DNA from: Intrasporangiaceae bacterium URHB0013
GTDB taxonomy: Bacteria > Actinomycetota > Actinomycetes > Actinomycetales > Dermatophilaceae
Length of the DNA stretch: 64,000 nt
NCBI GenBank assembly: GCA_000620545.1
Contig: JIBA01000016.1
Span: forward strand, 124,001 to 188,000
Direction: 5' to 3'
The notes below the pieces were generated by a model. It was not told the origin of the DNA. It saw only the letters and a list, made by a program, of their open reading frames with translations, and made no database searches. A program made the translations under genes and the position numbers. Every line of letters begins with the position of its first letter. The first letter of the stretch is position 1. Shown here one piece after another: positions 1 through 8,671 of this stretch.

Positions 1-359
1 CCGGCGGGACCGACCTCACCTACGACGCGGACGCGTCCGTCGGAGGCGTCATCGGGGGCGTCGGCCAGCGGATGCTCGCCGGTGTCACGAAGAAGATGGC
101 GGGCCAGTTCTTCTCGGCCGTCGACGCCGACATCTCCGGCGTCCGTCCCGCCACTCCGAGCGCTCCCGCGGCCGCCGTCGCCTCCGCGAGACCCGGCATA
201 CCCGGTGGCCCGGCGGCACCCGGCGCGCCGGTGTCGTATGCCGGCTCGTCGACTTCCGCGCGGTCGCTCCATGGGCGCGAGTACTCCCTGGGAGTCGTCA
301 CCGGAGGCGCCGTCGCCCTCGTCGGCGTCCTCGTCGGCTGGGCGATCGGGAGGCGTTGA
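1..359 (+). CDS. CoxG-like SRPBCC-family protein with C-terminal membrane anchor (5' end outside window)
   Basis: Only the C-terminal ~118 residues are present; the frame is open from base 3. The stretch TYDADASVGG, followed by GVGQRMLAGVTKKM and FFSAVDADI, is the end of the SRPBCC domain of CoxG (carbon monoxide dehydrogenase subunit G). After a Pro/Ala-rich linker the protein ends in one hydrophobic helix (GGAVALVGVLVGWAIG) and Arg-Arg, so it is probably tail-anchored in the membrane. CoxG proteins usually sit beside molybdenum hydroxylases (xanthine dehydrogenase/CODH family) and act in their membrane attachment or maturation, so such an enzyme is expected upstream, outside the window. The stop at 357-359 nearly touches the next gene, suggesting one operon. 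Confidence 0.8.
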   Translation, partial: GGTDLTYDADASVGGVIGGVGQRMLAGVTKKMAGQFFSAVDADISGVRPATPSAPAAAVASARPGIPGGPAAPGAPVSYAGSSTSARSLHGREYSLGVVTGGAVALVGVLVGWAIGRR

Positions 360-361
360 CG

Positions 362-1285
362 ATGCGCGCCTTCACCGCCGCCGCCGTCCAGGTGGCCCCC
401 GTCGCCGGTCCGCTCAGCGCGGCGTCGATCCGCGCCAACCTCGACAGGTGCGTCGACATGACGCGCCAGTGTGTCGCGGCCACGGGCGCCGAGCTCGTCG
501 TGCTGCCCGAGTCAGCGACGACCGGCTTCACCCCGGGCTGCTCCAAGGAGGACCTCTGGGACCTCGTCACCGAGCTGCCGGGCGCGATGGCCGAGCCGAT
601 CCAGGCGGTCGCCCGGGAGCTCGGTGTGCACGTCTGCTTCGGCACCTACGAGCGCGGACCGCAGCGTGGGGTCGTCCACAACTCGTCGGTGCTCGTCGGC
701 CCGTCGGGTGACCTGCTCGGTGTCTACCGCAAGACGCACCCCTTCTGCTCCGAGATCGTCTCCGGAGGAGGCTGGGTCACGCCCGGCGACACCGTCACGG
801 TGTGCGACACCGACCTCGGTCGCATCGGCATGATCATCTGCTTCGACGGTGACTACCCCGAGCTCTCCCGCATCCAGGCCGTGCAGGGCGCCGAGGTCAT
901 CTGTCGCCCGTCGGCGCTGCTGCGCTCGGCCGACATCTGGGACCTCACGTCGCGGGCGCGCGCCTACGACAACCACGTCTACGTCATCGGCGCCAACGCC
1001 GTGGGCGCCGACCCCGCCGGGGTGCTCTACTTCGGCAACTCGCACATCGTGACGCCGATCGGACACATCGTCGCCAAGGCTGCGACCCATCCCGGCTGGG
1101 TGTCGGCCCGGCTCGACCCGGCCGACGCCCTCGCCTCGCTCACCCCGGGCTCCAGCGTCGGGCAGGCCTTCGACCACCTGCGGGATCGCAACCTCGACCT
1201 CATCCGCAACCACCGGGCCGAGCTCGAGGGCGCCGCCGAGACGTCCTTCCCGCACGCCCCCATCCACCGCGGCGACGCCGGCTGA
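362..1285 (+). CDS. Carbon-nitrogen hydrolase (nitrilase superfamily amidase)
   Basis: A cytoplasmic amidase/carbamoylase of the nitrilase superfamily, 307 residues, a usual length. The catalytic triad is visible: Glu50 in VVLPESATTG, Lys124 in YRKTHPF and Cys160 in IICFDGD. The family includes aliphatic amidases, beta-ureidopropionases and N-carbamoyl amino acid hydrolases; the substrate cannot be read from sequence. A TTG at 356 would overlap the CoxG stop, but the GGGAGG at 348-353 is spaced correctly for the ATG at 362. Position directly behind CoxG and before the hydantoinase/barbiturase genes suggests it hydrolyses an open-chain ureido or amide product of ring cleavage (inference). Confidence 0.9.
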   Translation: MRAFTAAAVQVAPVAGPLSAASIRANLDRCVDMTRQCVAATGAELVVLPESATTGFTPGCSKEDLWDLVTELPGAMAEPIQAVARELGVHVCFGTYERGPQRGVVHNSSVLVGPSGDLLGVYRKTHPFCSEIVSGGGWVTPGDTVTVCDTDLGRIGMIICFDGDYPELSRIQAVQGAEVICRPSALLRSADIWDLTSRARAYDNHVYVIGANAVGADPAGVLYFGNSHIVTPIGHIVAKAATHPGWVSARLDPADALASLTPGSSVGQAFDHLRDRNLDLIRNHRAELEGAAETSFPHAPIHRGDAG

Positions 1286-1302
1286 CCGACGCGGGCGTGC
1301 CC

Positions 1303-1875
1303 TCAGTCCTCGTGGGGCAGGACGATCGGGGGCTGCGTCGCCGTGGGTTCGGTGCCGCTGCGGGCGCTCGACGTCCAGTCGTAGACCACGGACGTGCGCA
1401 GCAGCAGGTCGGGCACGGACCGGTTCTCACGGCTGACGACGACCCAGAAGAGCAGGAACGGGAACACGACGCAGAGCACCGCCCGGAGCAGCGCCCGCGT
1501 GAAACCGACCGCACCACCGCCGTCGCCGACGAGGCGCAGGCCGAGCAGGCGGTTGCCGATGGTGCGGCCCATCGTCGCCCACGCCACCGTGAGGTATGCC
1601 GTGAGCAGCACCAGCACGCAGGCCAGCAGCCGCACACCGCCCGGGTCGGGGAACGTGAACGAGCGGGGGTCGAGGAGGAAGACCGCTCCCGACCACACGG
1701 CATACCCCGTCACGACCCCGAGCAGGGCCACCACGAGGTCCACCGCGCCCGCGGCCACCCGCGTGACGATGCCGGCACGATGCCCCTGGACCGAGCGCGC
1801 CGGTCCCGGTAGGACGATCCGGGACACCGGGCCGCGGCCGGGTAACGAGGGCGACGGCGACGAGGACGGCATCAC
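1303..1875 (-). CDS. RDD family membrane protein
   Basis: 190 residues with hydrophobic helices at about residues 40-65, 80-105 and 125-145. The RDD signature is present: Arg and Asp in RVAAGAVDL, the block GRTIGNRLLGLRLV after the second helix, and a late Asp in SVPDLLLR. RDD proteins are small integral membrane proteins; some were linked to Na+/H+ transport, most are uncharacterised. The start is either GTG (1875) or ATG (1872); both overlap the stop of the upstream repeat protein, so the two genes are translationally coupled and probably work together. It is transcribed against its catabolic neighbours and converges on the amidase gene. Confidence 0.88.
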   Translation of the reverse strand: MMPSSSPSPSLPGRGPVSRIVLPGPARSVQGHRAGIVTRVAAGAVDLVVALLGVVTGYAVWSGAVFLLDPRSFTFPDPGGVRLLACVLVLLTAYLTVAWATMGRTIGNRLLGLRLVGDGGGAVGFTRALLRAVLCVVFPFLLFWVVVSRENRSVPDLLLRTSVVYDWTSSARSGTEPTATQPPIVLPHED

Positions 1876-2972
1876 GGTGCGCCGCCCGGCCCGGGCAGCA
1901 CCGGACGGACCGCGACCTCGGTCGCCGGGAAGTCAGGTCCCGGCGTGCGGGGCCGGCGCCGGAGCATCCGGTCGACGACGTGGGCGACGCGCTCGTCGGC
2001 TCCGAGACCCTGCCACCGGACCTCGCGCATCCCCTCGGAAGCCATGGCACCCGAGGAGCTCTGGATGATGCCCGGCAGGTCGATCTGCTCGACGACGTAC
2101 TCGGCGAGGGCCACGATGTCGAGACGGGCCACGACGGCGTCGAGGTCGAGCCGCTGGGCGATCGCGTCGATGTCCACCCGGTCAAGGATCGCCCCGATGT
2201 CGACCCGGGCCACCGCCCGGTCGAGGTCCGCCCGAGCAACCACCTCGTCCACGTCGACCCGGTCGAGAATCGCGTCGATGGCCACCCGCGCGATGATCGC
2301 GTCGATGTCCACGCGGTCGATGATCGCCCCGATGTCGACCCGGGCCACCGCTCGGTCGAGGTCCGCCCGAGCAACCACCTCGTCCACGTCGACCCGGTCG
2401 AGAATTGCGTCGATGGCCACCCGCTCGATGATCGCGTCGATGTCCACGCGGTCGATGATCGCCCCGATGTCGACCCGGGCCACCGCTCGGTCGAGGTCCA
2501 CCGCACGCACGACCGCGTCGAGGTCGACGTGGTCCACGACGACGTCCGTGAGGTCCACGAGGTCGAGCAGTGCCTCGGTGAGGATCGCAGCCACTCGTTG
2601 CGCCCTCACCTCGGCACGTCGAGCCAGCGCGGCACGCCGTGAACGCCCACGACGGAGCAGGTCCTGCGACCAGTCCGTGCGTCGCAGTCCCGCGCCCAGG
2701 TGGCCCAGCGTCGACGTCAGCGGCGCTGCCAGGACGCCCATGACGAGGGCCGGGGGCCGGACCCGCTCGACGACCCGACCGGCGGTCTCGACGCCGACGA
2801 CGGCCAGACCGAGCACCAGCTCGGCGAGGTCCAGGGCCGTCAGGGGCTCATGGGGCAGGGCGACGTCCTCCTGTCCCGCGGTCCCAGAGGGGCCCGACGT
2901 CCCGAGTCCGGCCGCCCCGGATCCAGCCGCTCCAGCGGGCCCAGCCGCTGCGCTCTGCGCCGCATCCTCCAT
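1872..2972 (-). CDS. Nonapeptide-repeat protein coupled to RDD gene, function unknown
   Basis: 366 residues from the ATG at 2972, which has GAGGA eight bases upstream; a longer reading back to 3059 lacks support. After an Ala/Gly-rich leader (~45 residues) and a mildly hydrophobic segment (ELVLGLAVVGVETAG), the centre is 16 uninterrupted 9-residue units encoded at 2097-2528. The unit pattern is V-D-hydrophobic-D-A/R/E-hydrophobic-hydrophobic-X-R, for example VDIDAIIDR. A five-unit block is repeated almost exactly at DNA level with a 135-bp period. The C-terminus is basic (MLRRRPR). I know of no assigned function; the regular Asp/Arg and hydrophobic spacing suggests a solenoid or a long amphipathic surface that could lie on the membrane near the RDD partner (inference). 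Confidence 0.72.
   Translation of the reverse strand: MEDAAQSAAAGPAGAAGSGAAGLGTSGPSGTAGQEDVALPHEPLTALDLAELVLGLAVVGVETAGRVVERVRPPALVMGVLAAPLTSTLGHLGAGLRRTDWSQDLLRRGRSRRAALARRAEVRAQRVAAILTEALLDLVDLTDVVVDHVDLDAVVRAVDLDRAVARVDIGAIIDRVDIDAIIERVAIDAILDRVDVDEVVARADLDRAVARVDIGAIIDRVDIDAIIARVAIDAILDRVDVDEVVARADLDRAVARVDIGAILDRVDIDAIAQRLDLDAVVARLDIVALAEYVVEQIDLPGIIQSSSGAMASEGMREVRWQGLGADERVAHVVDRMLRRRPRTPGPDFPATEVAVRPVLPGPGGAP
2097..2528 (-). repeat. 16 tandem 27-bp units (9-residue repeats) with 135-bp higher-order period
   Basis: Sixteen in-frame 27-bp units lie inside the repeat protein gene. Higher-order copies are visible as the word gccccgatgtcgacccgggc beginning at 2191, 2326 and 2461, exactly 135 bp (five units) apart. 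Near identity between the blocks indicates recent duplication or gene conversion, so copy number may vary between strains. Confidence 0.9.
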
Positions 2973-3302
2973 GCTCGTCCTCGTCGACTCGGGGCACCCT
3001 GGCCCAGCCGGGCGGCGCCTGTGGCTCGTTCCAGCTCCAGCATGCGTCCGACCACCCATGGCGGCATCACCCCCGACGAGTGAAGCCGGCCCAGTCGATG
3101 GGACCCGGTCGCGGCCGGTTCAGGGTGCGGGGACCGCAGCATGCGGCCCGCGTCGCGAGGTGGCGCCGCTCCGCCTCGTTCGTCGCGGTCCCGGCGGCCC
3201 GGCCGGACGGGTCGGGTCTGGCGAGGGTTGGGCCGGGACGCGACACCTGTTGGCACCATGTGCCAACGCCCCGGGGCGGGTCCCGCCGGTTGAATCCTCA
3301 CC
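2973..3302. other. Divergent intergenic region between repeat-protein gene and hyuA-like gene
   Basis: 330 bases without a convincing gene. It should hold the divergent promoters of the repeat-protein/RDD pair (leftward) and of the hydantoinase genes (rightward). The one clear element is a 19-bp perfect palindrome at 3249-3267. No good -35/-10 pair could be picked by eye. Confidence 0.6.
3249..3267. promoter_or_regulatory. 19-bp palindrome, candidate operator of the hydantoinase genes
   Basis: GTTGGCACCATGTGCCAAC is a perfect inverted repeat (8-bp arms, 3-bp centre). Its right edge is 36 bp before the ATG of the hydantoinase A-like gene. Symmetry, length and position fit a dimeric transcription-factor site. 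No second copy was noticed in the window and no regulator gene is adjacent, so the binding protein is unknown. Confidence 0.5.
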
Positions 3303-5501
3303 ATGACTGCAGGCACGACCGAGATCCCGAGCCCCGCGGGGCGCGCACGGCGCGCGGGGCGCCCGGGCGGGAGCCGCCGGATCCGCATCGGCATCGATAC
3401 CGGTGGCACCTTCACCGACGTCGTCGCGCTCGACGAGGACTCCGGCGAGCTCGTCACGACGAAGACCCCCTCGACCCCCGGCAACCCCGCCGACGGCTTC
3501 CTCGCCGGCGTCCGCAAGGTCCTCGACCTCATGGGCGCGAGCGGAGACGACATCAGCGCCGTCTCGCACGGCACGACGGTCGCGACGAACAAGCTCCTCG
3601 AGGGCAAGGTCGAGGCTCTCGGCTTCATCACGACCGAGGGCTACGAGTTCATCCTCGAGATCGCGCGTCAGGCGGTGCCCGACGGCTATGGCAACTCCTA
3701 CTTCTGGGTCAAGCCGCCGCGCATCGTCCCGGCCGACCACGTCAAGACGGTCGGGGGCCGGATGGACTTCGAGGGCAACGAGGTCCGCCCCTTCGACGCG
3801 GCCGGCGCGGTCCGCGCCGCCCGCTGGTTCAAGGAGCGGGGCATCACGACGATCGGCGTCTGCTTCCTGCACTCCTACGCCGACGACAGCCACGAGCTCG
3901 CGATGCGCGACGTCCTGCAGCGCGAGCACCCCGACGCCGTCGTGTCGATCAGCTCGGAGGTGCTGCGCGAGTACCGCGAGTACGAGCGCTCGATGACGAC
4001 CCTCGTCGACGCCGCGGTCAAGCCCAACGTGTCGCGCTACGTCGCGAACATCCACCACCGGCTCGACGAGTTCGTCGGCAGCACCGAGAGGCTGCCGTTC
4101 TACATCATGAAGTCCAACGGCGGCGTGCTGTCGGCCGACGAGGTGGTGCACCAGCCGATCACGACGGTCCTGTCGGGTCCGGCAGCCGGTGCGCTCGGTG
4201 CCGGCCTCATCGCGAGCCGCGCCGGCTTCGACAAGGTGCTCACCTGTGACGGCGGGGGCACCTCCACCGACGTGTCGGTCGTCCTCGCCGGTGAGCCGAC
4301 GCTGACGACCGAGGGCACGGTCGGCGCGTACCCGAGCAAGATCCCGATGATCGACGTCGTCACCGTCGGCGCCGGTGGCGGCTCGATCGCGTGGATCTCG
4401 CCCGAGGGGTCGCTCAAGGTCGGCCCGAAGTCCGCGGGCGCCGACCCCGGGCCGCTCTGCTACGCCAAGGGCGGAACCGAGCCGACGATCACCGACGCGC
4501 ACGTGACGCTCGGTCGCATCCCCCCGCACCTGCTCGGCGGCGAGATCCCCCTCGACGTCGAGGCCGCCCGCGCCGGGGTCTCCGACCTCGCTGGGAGGCT
4601 GGGCCTCGACTTCGAACGTTGCGCGACCGGCATCCTCGAGATCTCCGCCTGGAACCAGGCAAACGCGCTGCGCCAGGTCTCGGTCAAGCGCGGCCTCGAC
4701 GTGCGCGACTTCATGCTCGCCACCTTCGGCGGCTCGGGCTCGCTGCTCGCGTGCCGCCTCGTCGACATCCTCGGCCTCGCCGGTGTCGTCGTGCCGCAGA
4801 ACCCGGGCAACGTCTCCGCCTTCGGCCTGCTCACCGTCGACGTCAAGAACGACTACGTCCAGACGGCGGTTGCGCGGCACCACGCGCTCGACCACGCCGC
4901 CGTGCAGAAGACCTTCGACGACCTCACCGCCAAGGCCGCGAGCGCTCTTGACAGCGAGGGGTTCCCGCGTGAGGACCACCGTTACACGCGCACCGTCGAC
5001 CTCCGCTACTTCGGCCAGGCCTACGAGGTCCGCGTCGCCGCGCCCGAGGGAGACATCGACGAGGCGTATGCCGCCGACGTCGCCTCGCGCTTCCACGACG
5101 AGCACCGTGCGCTCTACGGCTACGACTTCCGCAACGACCCGACCCAGCAGGTCGAGTGGGTCAACCTCCGTGTCACCGGCGTCGGGCCGATCACGCGCCC
5201 CGAGCTGCGCGACCTCGCACCGTCCGACGGCGCCGCCGACGTCCGCGAGCGCGCCCACCGCAGCGTCCGCCCGGTGTGCTTCGACGCCGACGCCGGCTAC
5301 GTCGACACCGACGTCTGGTGGCGACCCGACCTGCTGGCCGGCGACACCATCGAGGGCCCGGCGATCATCGAGGAGTTCGGCTCGACGGTCCCCGTCCACC
5401 CCGGATTCGTCGTGCGCGTCGACACGCTCGGCAACCTCGTCATCACCCGGGCCGCGGCTGCCCCGGCGACCGACGCCCGCACGACCGTTCCGGAGGCCTG
5501 A
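3303..5501 (+). CDS. Hydantoinase/oxoprolinase family protein, subunit A (HyuA-like)
   Basis: 732 residues. It carries the ASKHA-type nucleotide-binding signature IGIDTGGTFTDVV near residue 25, a second glycine-rich site SGPAAGALGAG, and CDGGGTSTDVSVV about residue 317. This family supplies the ATP-hydrolysing subunit of N-methylhydantoinase, 5-oxoprolinase and acetone/acetophenone carboxylases, activating a ring amide or carbonyl by phosphorylation. The partner subunit starts one base after its stop, so the two are co-translated. The subfamily, and hence substrate, is not decidable from motifs; nearby barbiturase and carbamate kinase favour a cyclic amide or ureide over acetone (inference). 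Confidence 0.9.
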   Translation: MTAGTTEIPSPAGRARRAGRPGGSRRIRIGIDTGGTFTDVVALDEDSGELVTTKTPSTPGNPADGFLAGVRKVLDLMGASGDDISAVSHGTTVATNKLLEGKVEALGFITTEGYEFILEIARQAVPDGYGNSYFWVKPPRIVPADHVKTVGGRMDFEGNEVRPFDAAGAVRAARWFKERGITTIGVCFLHSYADDSHELAMRDVLQREHPDAVVSISSEVLREYREYERSMTTLVDAAVKPNVSRYVANIHHRLDEFVGSTERLPFYIMKSNGGVLSADEVVHQPITTVLSGPAAGALGAGLIASRAGFDKVLTCDGGGTSTDVSVVLAGEPTLTTEGTVGAYPSKIPMIDVVTVGAGGGSIAWISPEGSLKVGPKSAGADPGPLCYAKGGTEPTITDAHVTLGRIPPHLLGGEIPLDVEAARAGVSDLAGRLGLDFERCATGILEISAWNQANALRQVSVKRGLDVRDFMLATFGGSGSLLACRLVDILGLAGVVVPQNPGNVSAFGLLTVDVKNDYVQTAVARHHALDHAAVQKTFDDLTAKAASALDSEGFPREDHRYTRTVDLRYFGQAYEVRVAAPEGDIDEAYAADVASRFHDEHRALYGYDFRNDPTQQVEWVNLRVTGVGPITRPELRDLAPSDGAADVRERAHRSVRPVCFDADAGYVDTDVWWRPDLLAGDTIEGPAIIEEFGSTVPVHPGFVVRVDTLGNLVITRAAAAPATDARTTVPEA

Positions 5502-5502
5502 C

Positions 5503-7533
5503 ATGTGCTTCTCCTGCCAGACCGCGGCCACCCGGCTCGCGCCCGTCGACGCCGCCACAGGGTCGCAGGGCACCGAGCCCCCTGCCGGCCACGACGGGAC
5601 CGCGGTGAACCCCGCGGGTCTCCCGACGGCATACGAGCACGGCAACCGGCTGACGCCCGAGGGGACGACGGTCGACCCGATCCTCCTCGAGATCGTCGAG
5701 GGCACCCTCGCGAGCGTCGAGATGGAGGTCGAGACCGCCATTGCCCGCACCTCGCGGTCCCCCATGATCCGCGACGCGCACGACTTCCGCGCCGGCATCC
5801 ACGACCGACAGCTGCGCAAGCTGACGGGGAGGTCCTACAGCGCGCTCGTGCACCCCATCGCGCGGGACTTCCCGCTCGCCGACATGAGCGAGGGCGACGT
5901 CTTCTTCCACAACGACGTCTACGAGTCCGAGGGTGGCATCGGTCACCTGCCCGACCTCTGCGTCACGGTTCCCGTCTTCTCCGGCGGTGAGGTCGTCGCG
6001 TTCGTCCAGGCATTCGGCCACCACGACGACATCGGCGGCGCCGTGCCCGGCTCGATGCCGAGCAACGCCCGCAGCGTCTTCGAGGAAGGGCTCTCTGTCC
6101 CGCCGATCAGGCTGTGGGACAAGGGAGTTCCGAACCAGGCGGCCCTGCGCATCATGACGCGGAACAGCCGCATGCCCGACAGCCTGGCCGCCGACCTCGA
6201 CGCCGAGTGCTCGGCCTGCCTCATGGGTGCCCGCCGGCTCGGTGAGCTCTTCGAACGCTACGGCCGCGACACCATCGAGGCGGCCTTCGACGCGATCCTC
6301 GACAAGACGACCGAGACCTACCGGCGCGAGATCCTCAGCAAGATCCCCGACGGCACCTACGTCTGGGAGGACTACGCCGAGCACGACGGTGTCGACGAGC
6401 CGAGGCTGCACACCCAGCGGATCACCCTGACGAAGCAGTCGACCGGCGGCCCCGGACCGGGCGACGGCGGCCCGAGGCTCGTCATCGACTTCACCGGCAC
6501 GGCGCCGCAGGCCAAGGGTCCGATCAACCACTGCGGCGACTACGTCGGCGGCAACTTCCTCAAGAAGTGGCTCGCACCGATCCTGCGCAACCTCGCCGAC
6601 AGCCCGGAGCGGATGGCCGAGCTCGACGTCAACGAGGGCATCGTGCCGCTCATCGAGATGATCTTCCCCGAGAAGGGCACGCTGCTCACCCCGATCTACC
6701 CGGCGCCGACGAACGCCCGGACCTTCGTCATCCTGCGCCTGCTCGGCGTCCTCGCCGGCGTCGTGGCCAAGGCCGTCGACGGCAGGATGCCCGCCGACCA
6801 GGAGACGATCCGCTACACCGGCGTCTACGGCAAGGACCGCGACGGGAACGACTACCTCATGCGTGAGGTGCTGGGCGGTGGCTCCGGCGGCCGCTACTAC
6901 GCCGACGGCGAGGACACGATCCACGTCGTGCCCGACAGCCGCAACCTGCCGACCGAGTTCACCGAGAGCCGCTTCCCGTTCCTCGTCGAGCGTCTCGGCC
7001 TCGCCGTCGACTCGGGCGGTGCCGGACGCCACCGAGGCGGCCTCGGCTACGAGAAGCACATCCGGATGCTCAAGGACGCCCACTTCATGTCGATCGCCGA
7101 CCGCTCGATCCTCGCCTGCTGGGGCGTCAAGGGCGGCAGGGCCGGTCGTCCGTTCGAGGTGACCGTCGACGTGTGCGGCCCGGAGGAGCGCACCGTCGAT
7201 GCCCTGGCCGACGCCGAGGTGGTCAAGGCGGGCCAGGTCATCCGGATCCGGACCACCGGCGGCGGCGGCTGGGGAGACCCGCTCGACCGGCCCTATGAGG
7301 AGGTCGAGCGCGACCTGCGCTGGGGCAAGGTCTCACTGGACGGGGCGCGCCGCGACTACGGCGTCGTCGCCACCGGAGACTCCGACCACCTCGCGATCGA
7401 CGCCGACGCCTCCGACGTCGTGCGCGCGCAGCTGCGTGCTGACCGGGCCGCGGAGCAGCCGTTCTTCGACCGCGGCCCCGGCTACGCGACGCTCGCCGGG
7501 GGACGGTCGGCGGCAGATGTCGACTGGGTGTGA
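5503..7533 (+). CDS. Hydantoinase B/oxoprolinase family protein (HyuB-like)
   Basis: 676 residues from the ATG at 5503, preceded by GGAGG at 5492-5496; the open frame extends further upstream but overlaps hyuA and is not used. Family marks are PMIRDAHDFRAGI, GDVFFHNDVYESEGGIGHLPD and GGHRGGLGYEKHI-like glycine-rich segments towards the C-terminus (GRHRGGLGYEKH). It is the catalytic or metal-binding partner of the A subunit in ATP-dependent hydantoinases and related carboxylases. The N-terminus MCFSCQTA carries a CxxC pair not needed by the family; its role is unknown. The stop overlaps the next start as GTGA, tying the reductase-like gene to the same transcript. Confidence 0.9.
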   Translation: MCFSCQTAATRLAPVDAATGSQGTEPPAGHDGTAVNPAGLPTAYEHGNRLTPEGTTVDPILLEIVEGTLASVEMEVETAIARTSRSPMIRDAHDFRAGIHDRQLRKLTGRSYSALVHPIARDFPLADMSEGDVFFHNDVYESEGGIGHLPDLCVTVPVFSGGEVVAFVQAFGHHDDIGGAVPGSMPSNARSVFEEGLSVPPIRLWDKGVPNQAALRIMTRNSRMPDSLAADLDAECSACLMGARRLGELFERYGRDTIEAAFDAILDKTTETYRREILSKIPDGTYVWEDYAEHDGVDEPRLHTQRITLTKQSTGGPGPGDGGPRLVIDFTGTAPQAKGPINHCGDYVGGNFLKKWLAPILRNLADSPERMAELDVNEGIVPLIEMIFPEKGTLLTPIYPAPTNARTFVILRLLGVLAGVVAKAVDGRMPADQETIRYTGVYGKDRDGNDYLMREVLGGGSGGRYYADGEDTIHVVPDSRNLPTEFTESRFPFLVERLGLAVDSGGAGRHRGGLGYEKHIRMLKDAHFMSIADRSILACWGVKGGRAGRPFEVTVDVCGPEERTVDALADAEVVKAGQVIRIRTTGGGGWGDPLDRPYEEVERDLRWGKVSLDGARRDYGVVATGDSDHLAIDADASDVVRAQLRADRAAEQPFFDRGPGYATLAGGRSAADVDWV

Positions 7534-8378
7534 CCGTGACGACGGTCCTCGTGATCGGCGCGGCCGGCAAGACCGGCCGGGCCGTCACACGCGCCCTGAC
7601 GTCTCGGGGCGTCAGCGTGCGCGCTGCCGTGCGATCGCCGGACCGGGCCGAGCGGGCGTATGCCGCTGGGGCCCAGTCGATCTCGGTCGTTGATCTCGAG
7701 ACGGGCCGCGGGCTCGACGAGGCTCTGGACCACGTCGACGGCGTCTACCACCTGGCACCGAACATGCGCCCGGGCGAGGTTGCCATCGCCGAGCGGGTCG
7801 CCGGCGCGGCCACGCGGGCAGGCCTGTCCCGCTTCGCCTTCCACTCGGTGCTGCACCCCCACGACGGGTCGATGCCGCACCACCTGCGCAAGGCCGAAGC
7901 CGAGAAGGTCGTGCGCGCCCACCTGCCGGGAGCCACGGTGCTGCGCCCGGCGGCATACCACCAGAACCTCCTGGAGGCCGCCGTGGCTGGGCGCCTGGCC
8001 GTGCCCTACTCACTCGACGCACCCTTCACGAACGTCGACCTCGGCGACGTCGCGGAAGCCGCCGCGACCGTCCTGACCCGACCGGGTCACGAGGGCGTCA
8101 CCTACGACCTGGCAGGTCCCGACGTGATCTCGGTTCGTGACCAGGCCCGCATCGCCGAGGACGTGCTCGGGCACCCCGTTCACGCCATGCGCGTGGACCT
8201 CGACGAGTGGACCGCCGGCCCGGGGGCGTCCCTGACGACTCAGGCCCGGGACGACCTCGTCGCGATGTTCACGGCGTACGACCGGGCCGGCCTCGTCGGC
8301 GACGGGTCGACCTTGCGGCGCCTTCTGGGGCGCGAGCCCCGGGCGTGGGCGGACGTGCTGCGCGCCGCGAGCGGCTGA
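7530..8378 (+). CDS. NmrA-like NAD(P)-binding atypical SDR protein
   Basis: 282 residues. An N-terminal Rossmann motif, VLVIGAAGKTGRAV (GxxGxxG), begins at about residue 6, followed by the NADPH-preferring basic segment RAAVRSPDRAERA. The canonical SDR Tyr-xxx-Lys catalytic pair is not evident, as in the NmrA/HSCARG and NAD(P)H:quinone-reductase-like branch, so it may sense NAD(P) rather than reduce a substrate. The GTG start at 7530 overlaps the HyuB stop. Its place in the operon suggests either a redox step on the same substrate or control of the pathway. Confidence 0.82.
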   Translation: MTVTTVLVIGAAGKTGRAVTRALTSRGVSVRAAVRSPDRAERAYAAGAQSISVVDLETGRGLDEALDHVDGVYHLAPNMRPGEVAIAERVAGAATRAGLSRFAFHSVLHPHDGSMPHHLRKAEAEKVVRAHLPGATVLRPAAYHQNLLEAAVAGRLAVPYSLDAPFTNVDLGDVAEAAATVLTRPGHEGVTYDLAGPDVISVRDQARIAEDVLGHPVHAMRVDLDEWTAGPGASLTTQARDDLVAMFTAYDRAGLVGDGSTLRRLLGREPRAWADVLRAASG

Positions 8379-8398
8379 GGTGTTCGGCCTCCGCCCCG

Positions 8399-8671
8399 TC
8401 AGTCGGTGTCGCGTTCCTCGATGGTCTGGCGCACGGTGTTCGTCGGCGTCGTCGCGCCGCTCGGGCGCTCCTCCCGCGTGATGATGCGCTTGCGCTGCCG
8501 ACCCTTGCGGTCGTGCCAGATGAGCAGGCCGCCAGCGATCATGAGGATGAGACCGACGATGGGCAGGTTGATGACGGACGTGTTGGCCCTGACGGCGAAG
8601 GTCAGGATGGCCCCCACGACGGCGAGCAGGACTCCGACTCCCACGTGTGCCCACCTCTCGACTCGACCCAC
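8399..8671 (-). CDS. DUF6458-type small membrane protein
   Basis: 90 residues with two hydrophobic helices: VGVGVLLAVVGAILTFAV, then after a short polar turn (RANTSVIN) LPIVGLILMIAGGLLIW. A basic stretch (HDRKGRQRKR) and a polar tail follow. This two-helix pattern with ILTFAV and GLILMI is characteristic of the DUF6458 family, widespread in actinobacteria and of unknown function. It reads against the flanking catabolic genes and converges with the NmrA-like gene, so it is unlikely to belong to that pathway. Confidence 0.82.
   Translation of the reverse strand: MGRVERWAHVGVGVLLAVVGAILTFAVRANTSVINLPIVGLILMIAGGLLIWHDRKGRQRKRIITREERPSGATTPTNTVRQTIEERDTD

Noticed and set aside
3120-5819. A 899-codon minus-strand frame opposite hyuA
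   Set aside because: No recognisable domain, Asp/Val/Arg/Glu-biased composition expected from the complement of the real gene.
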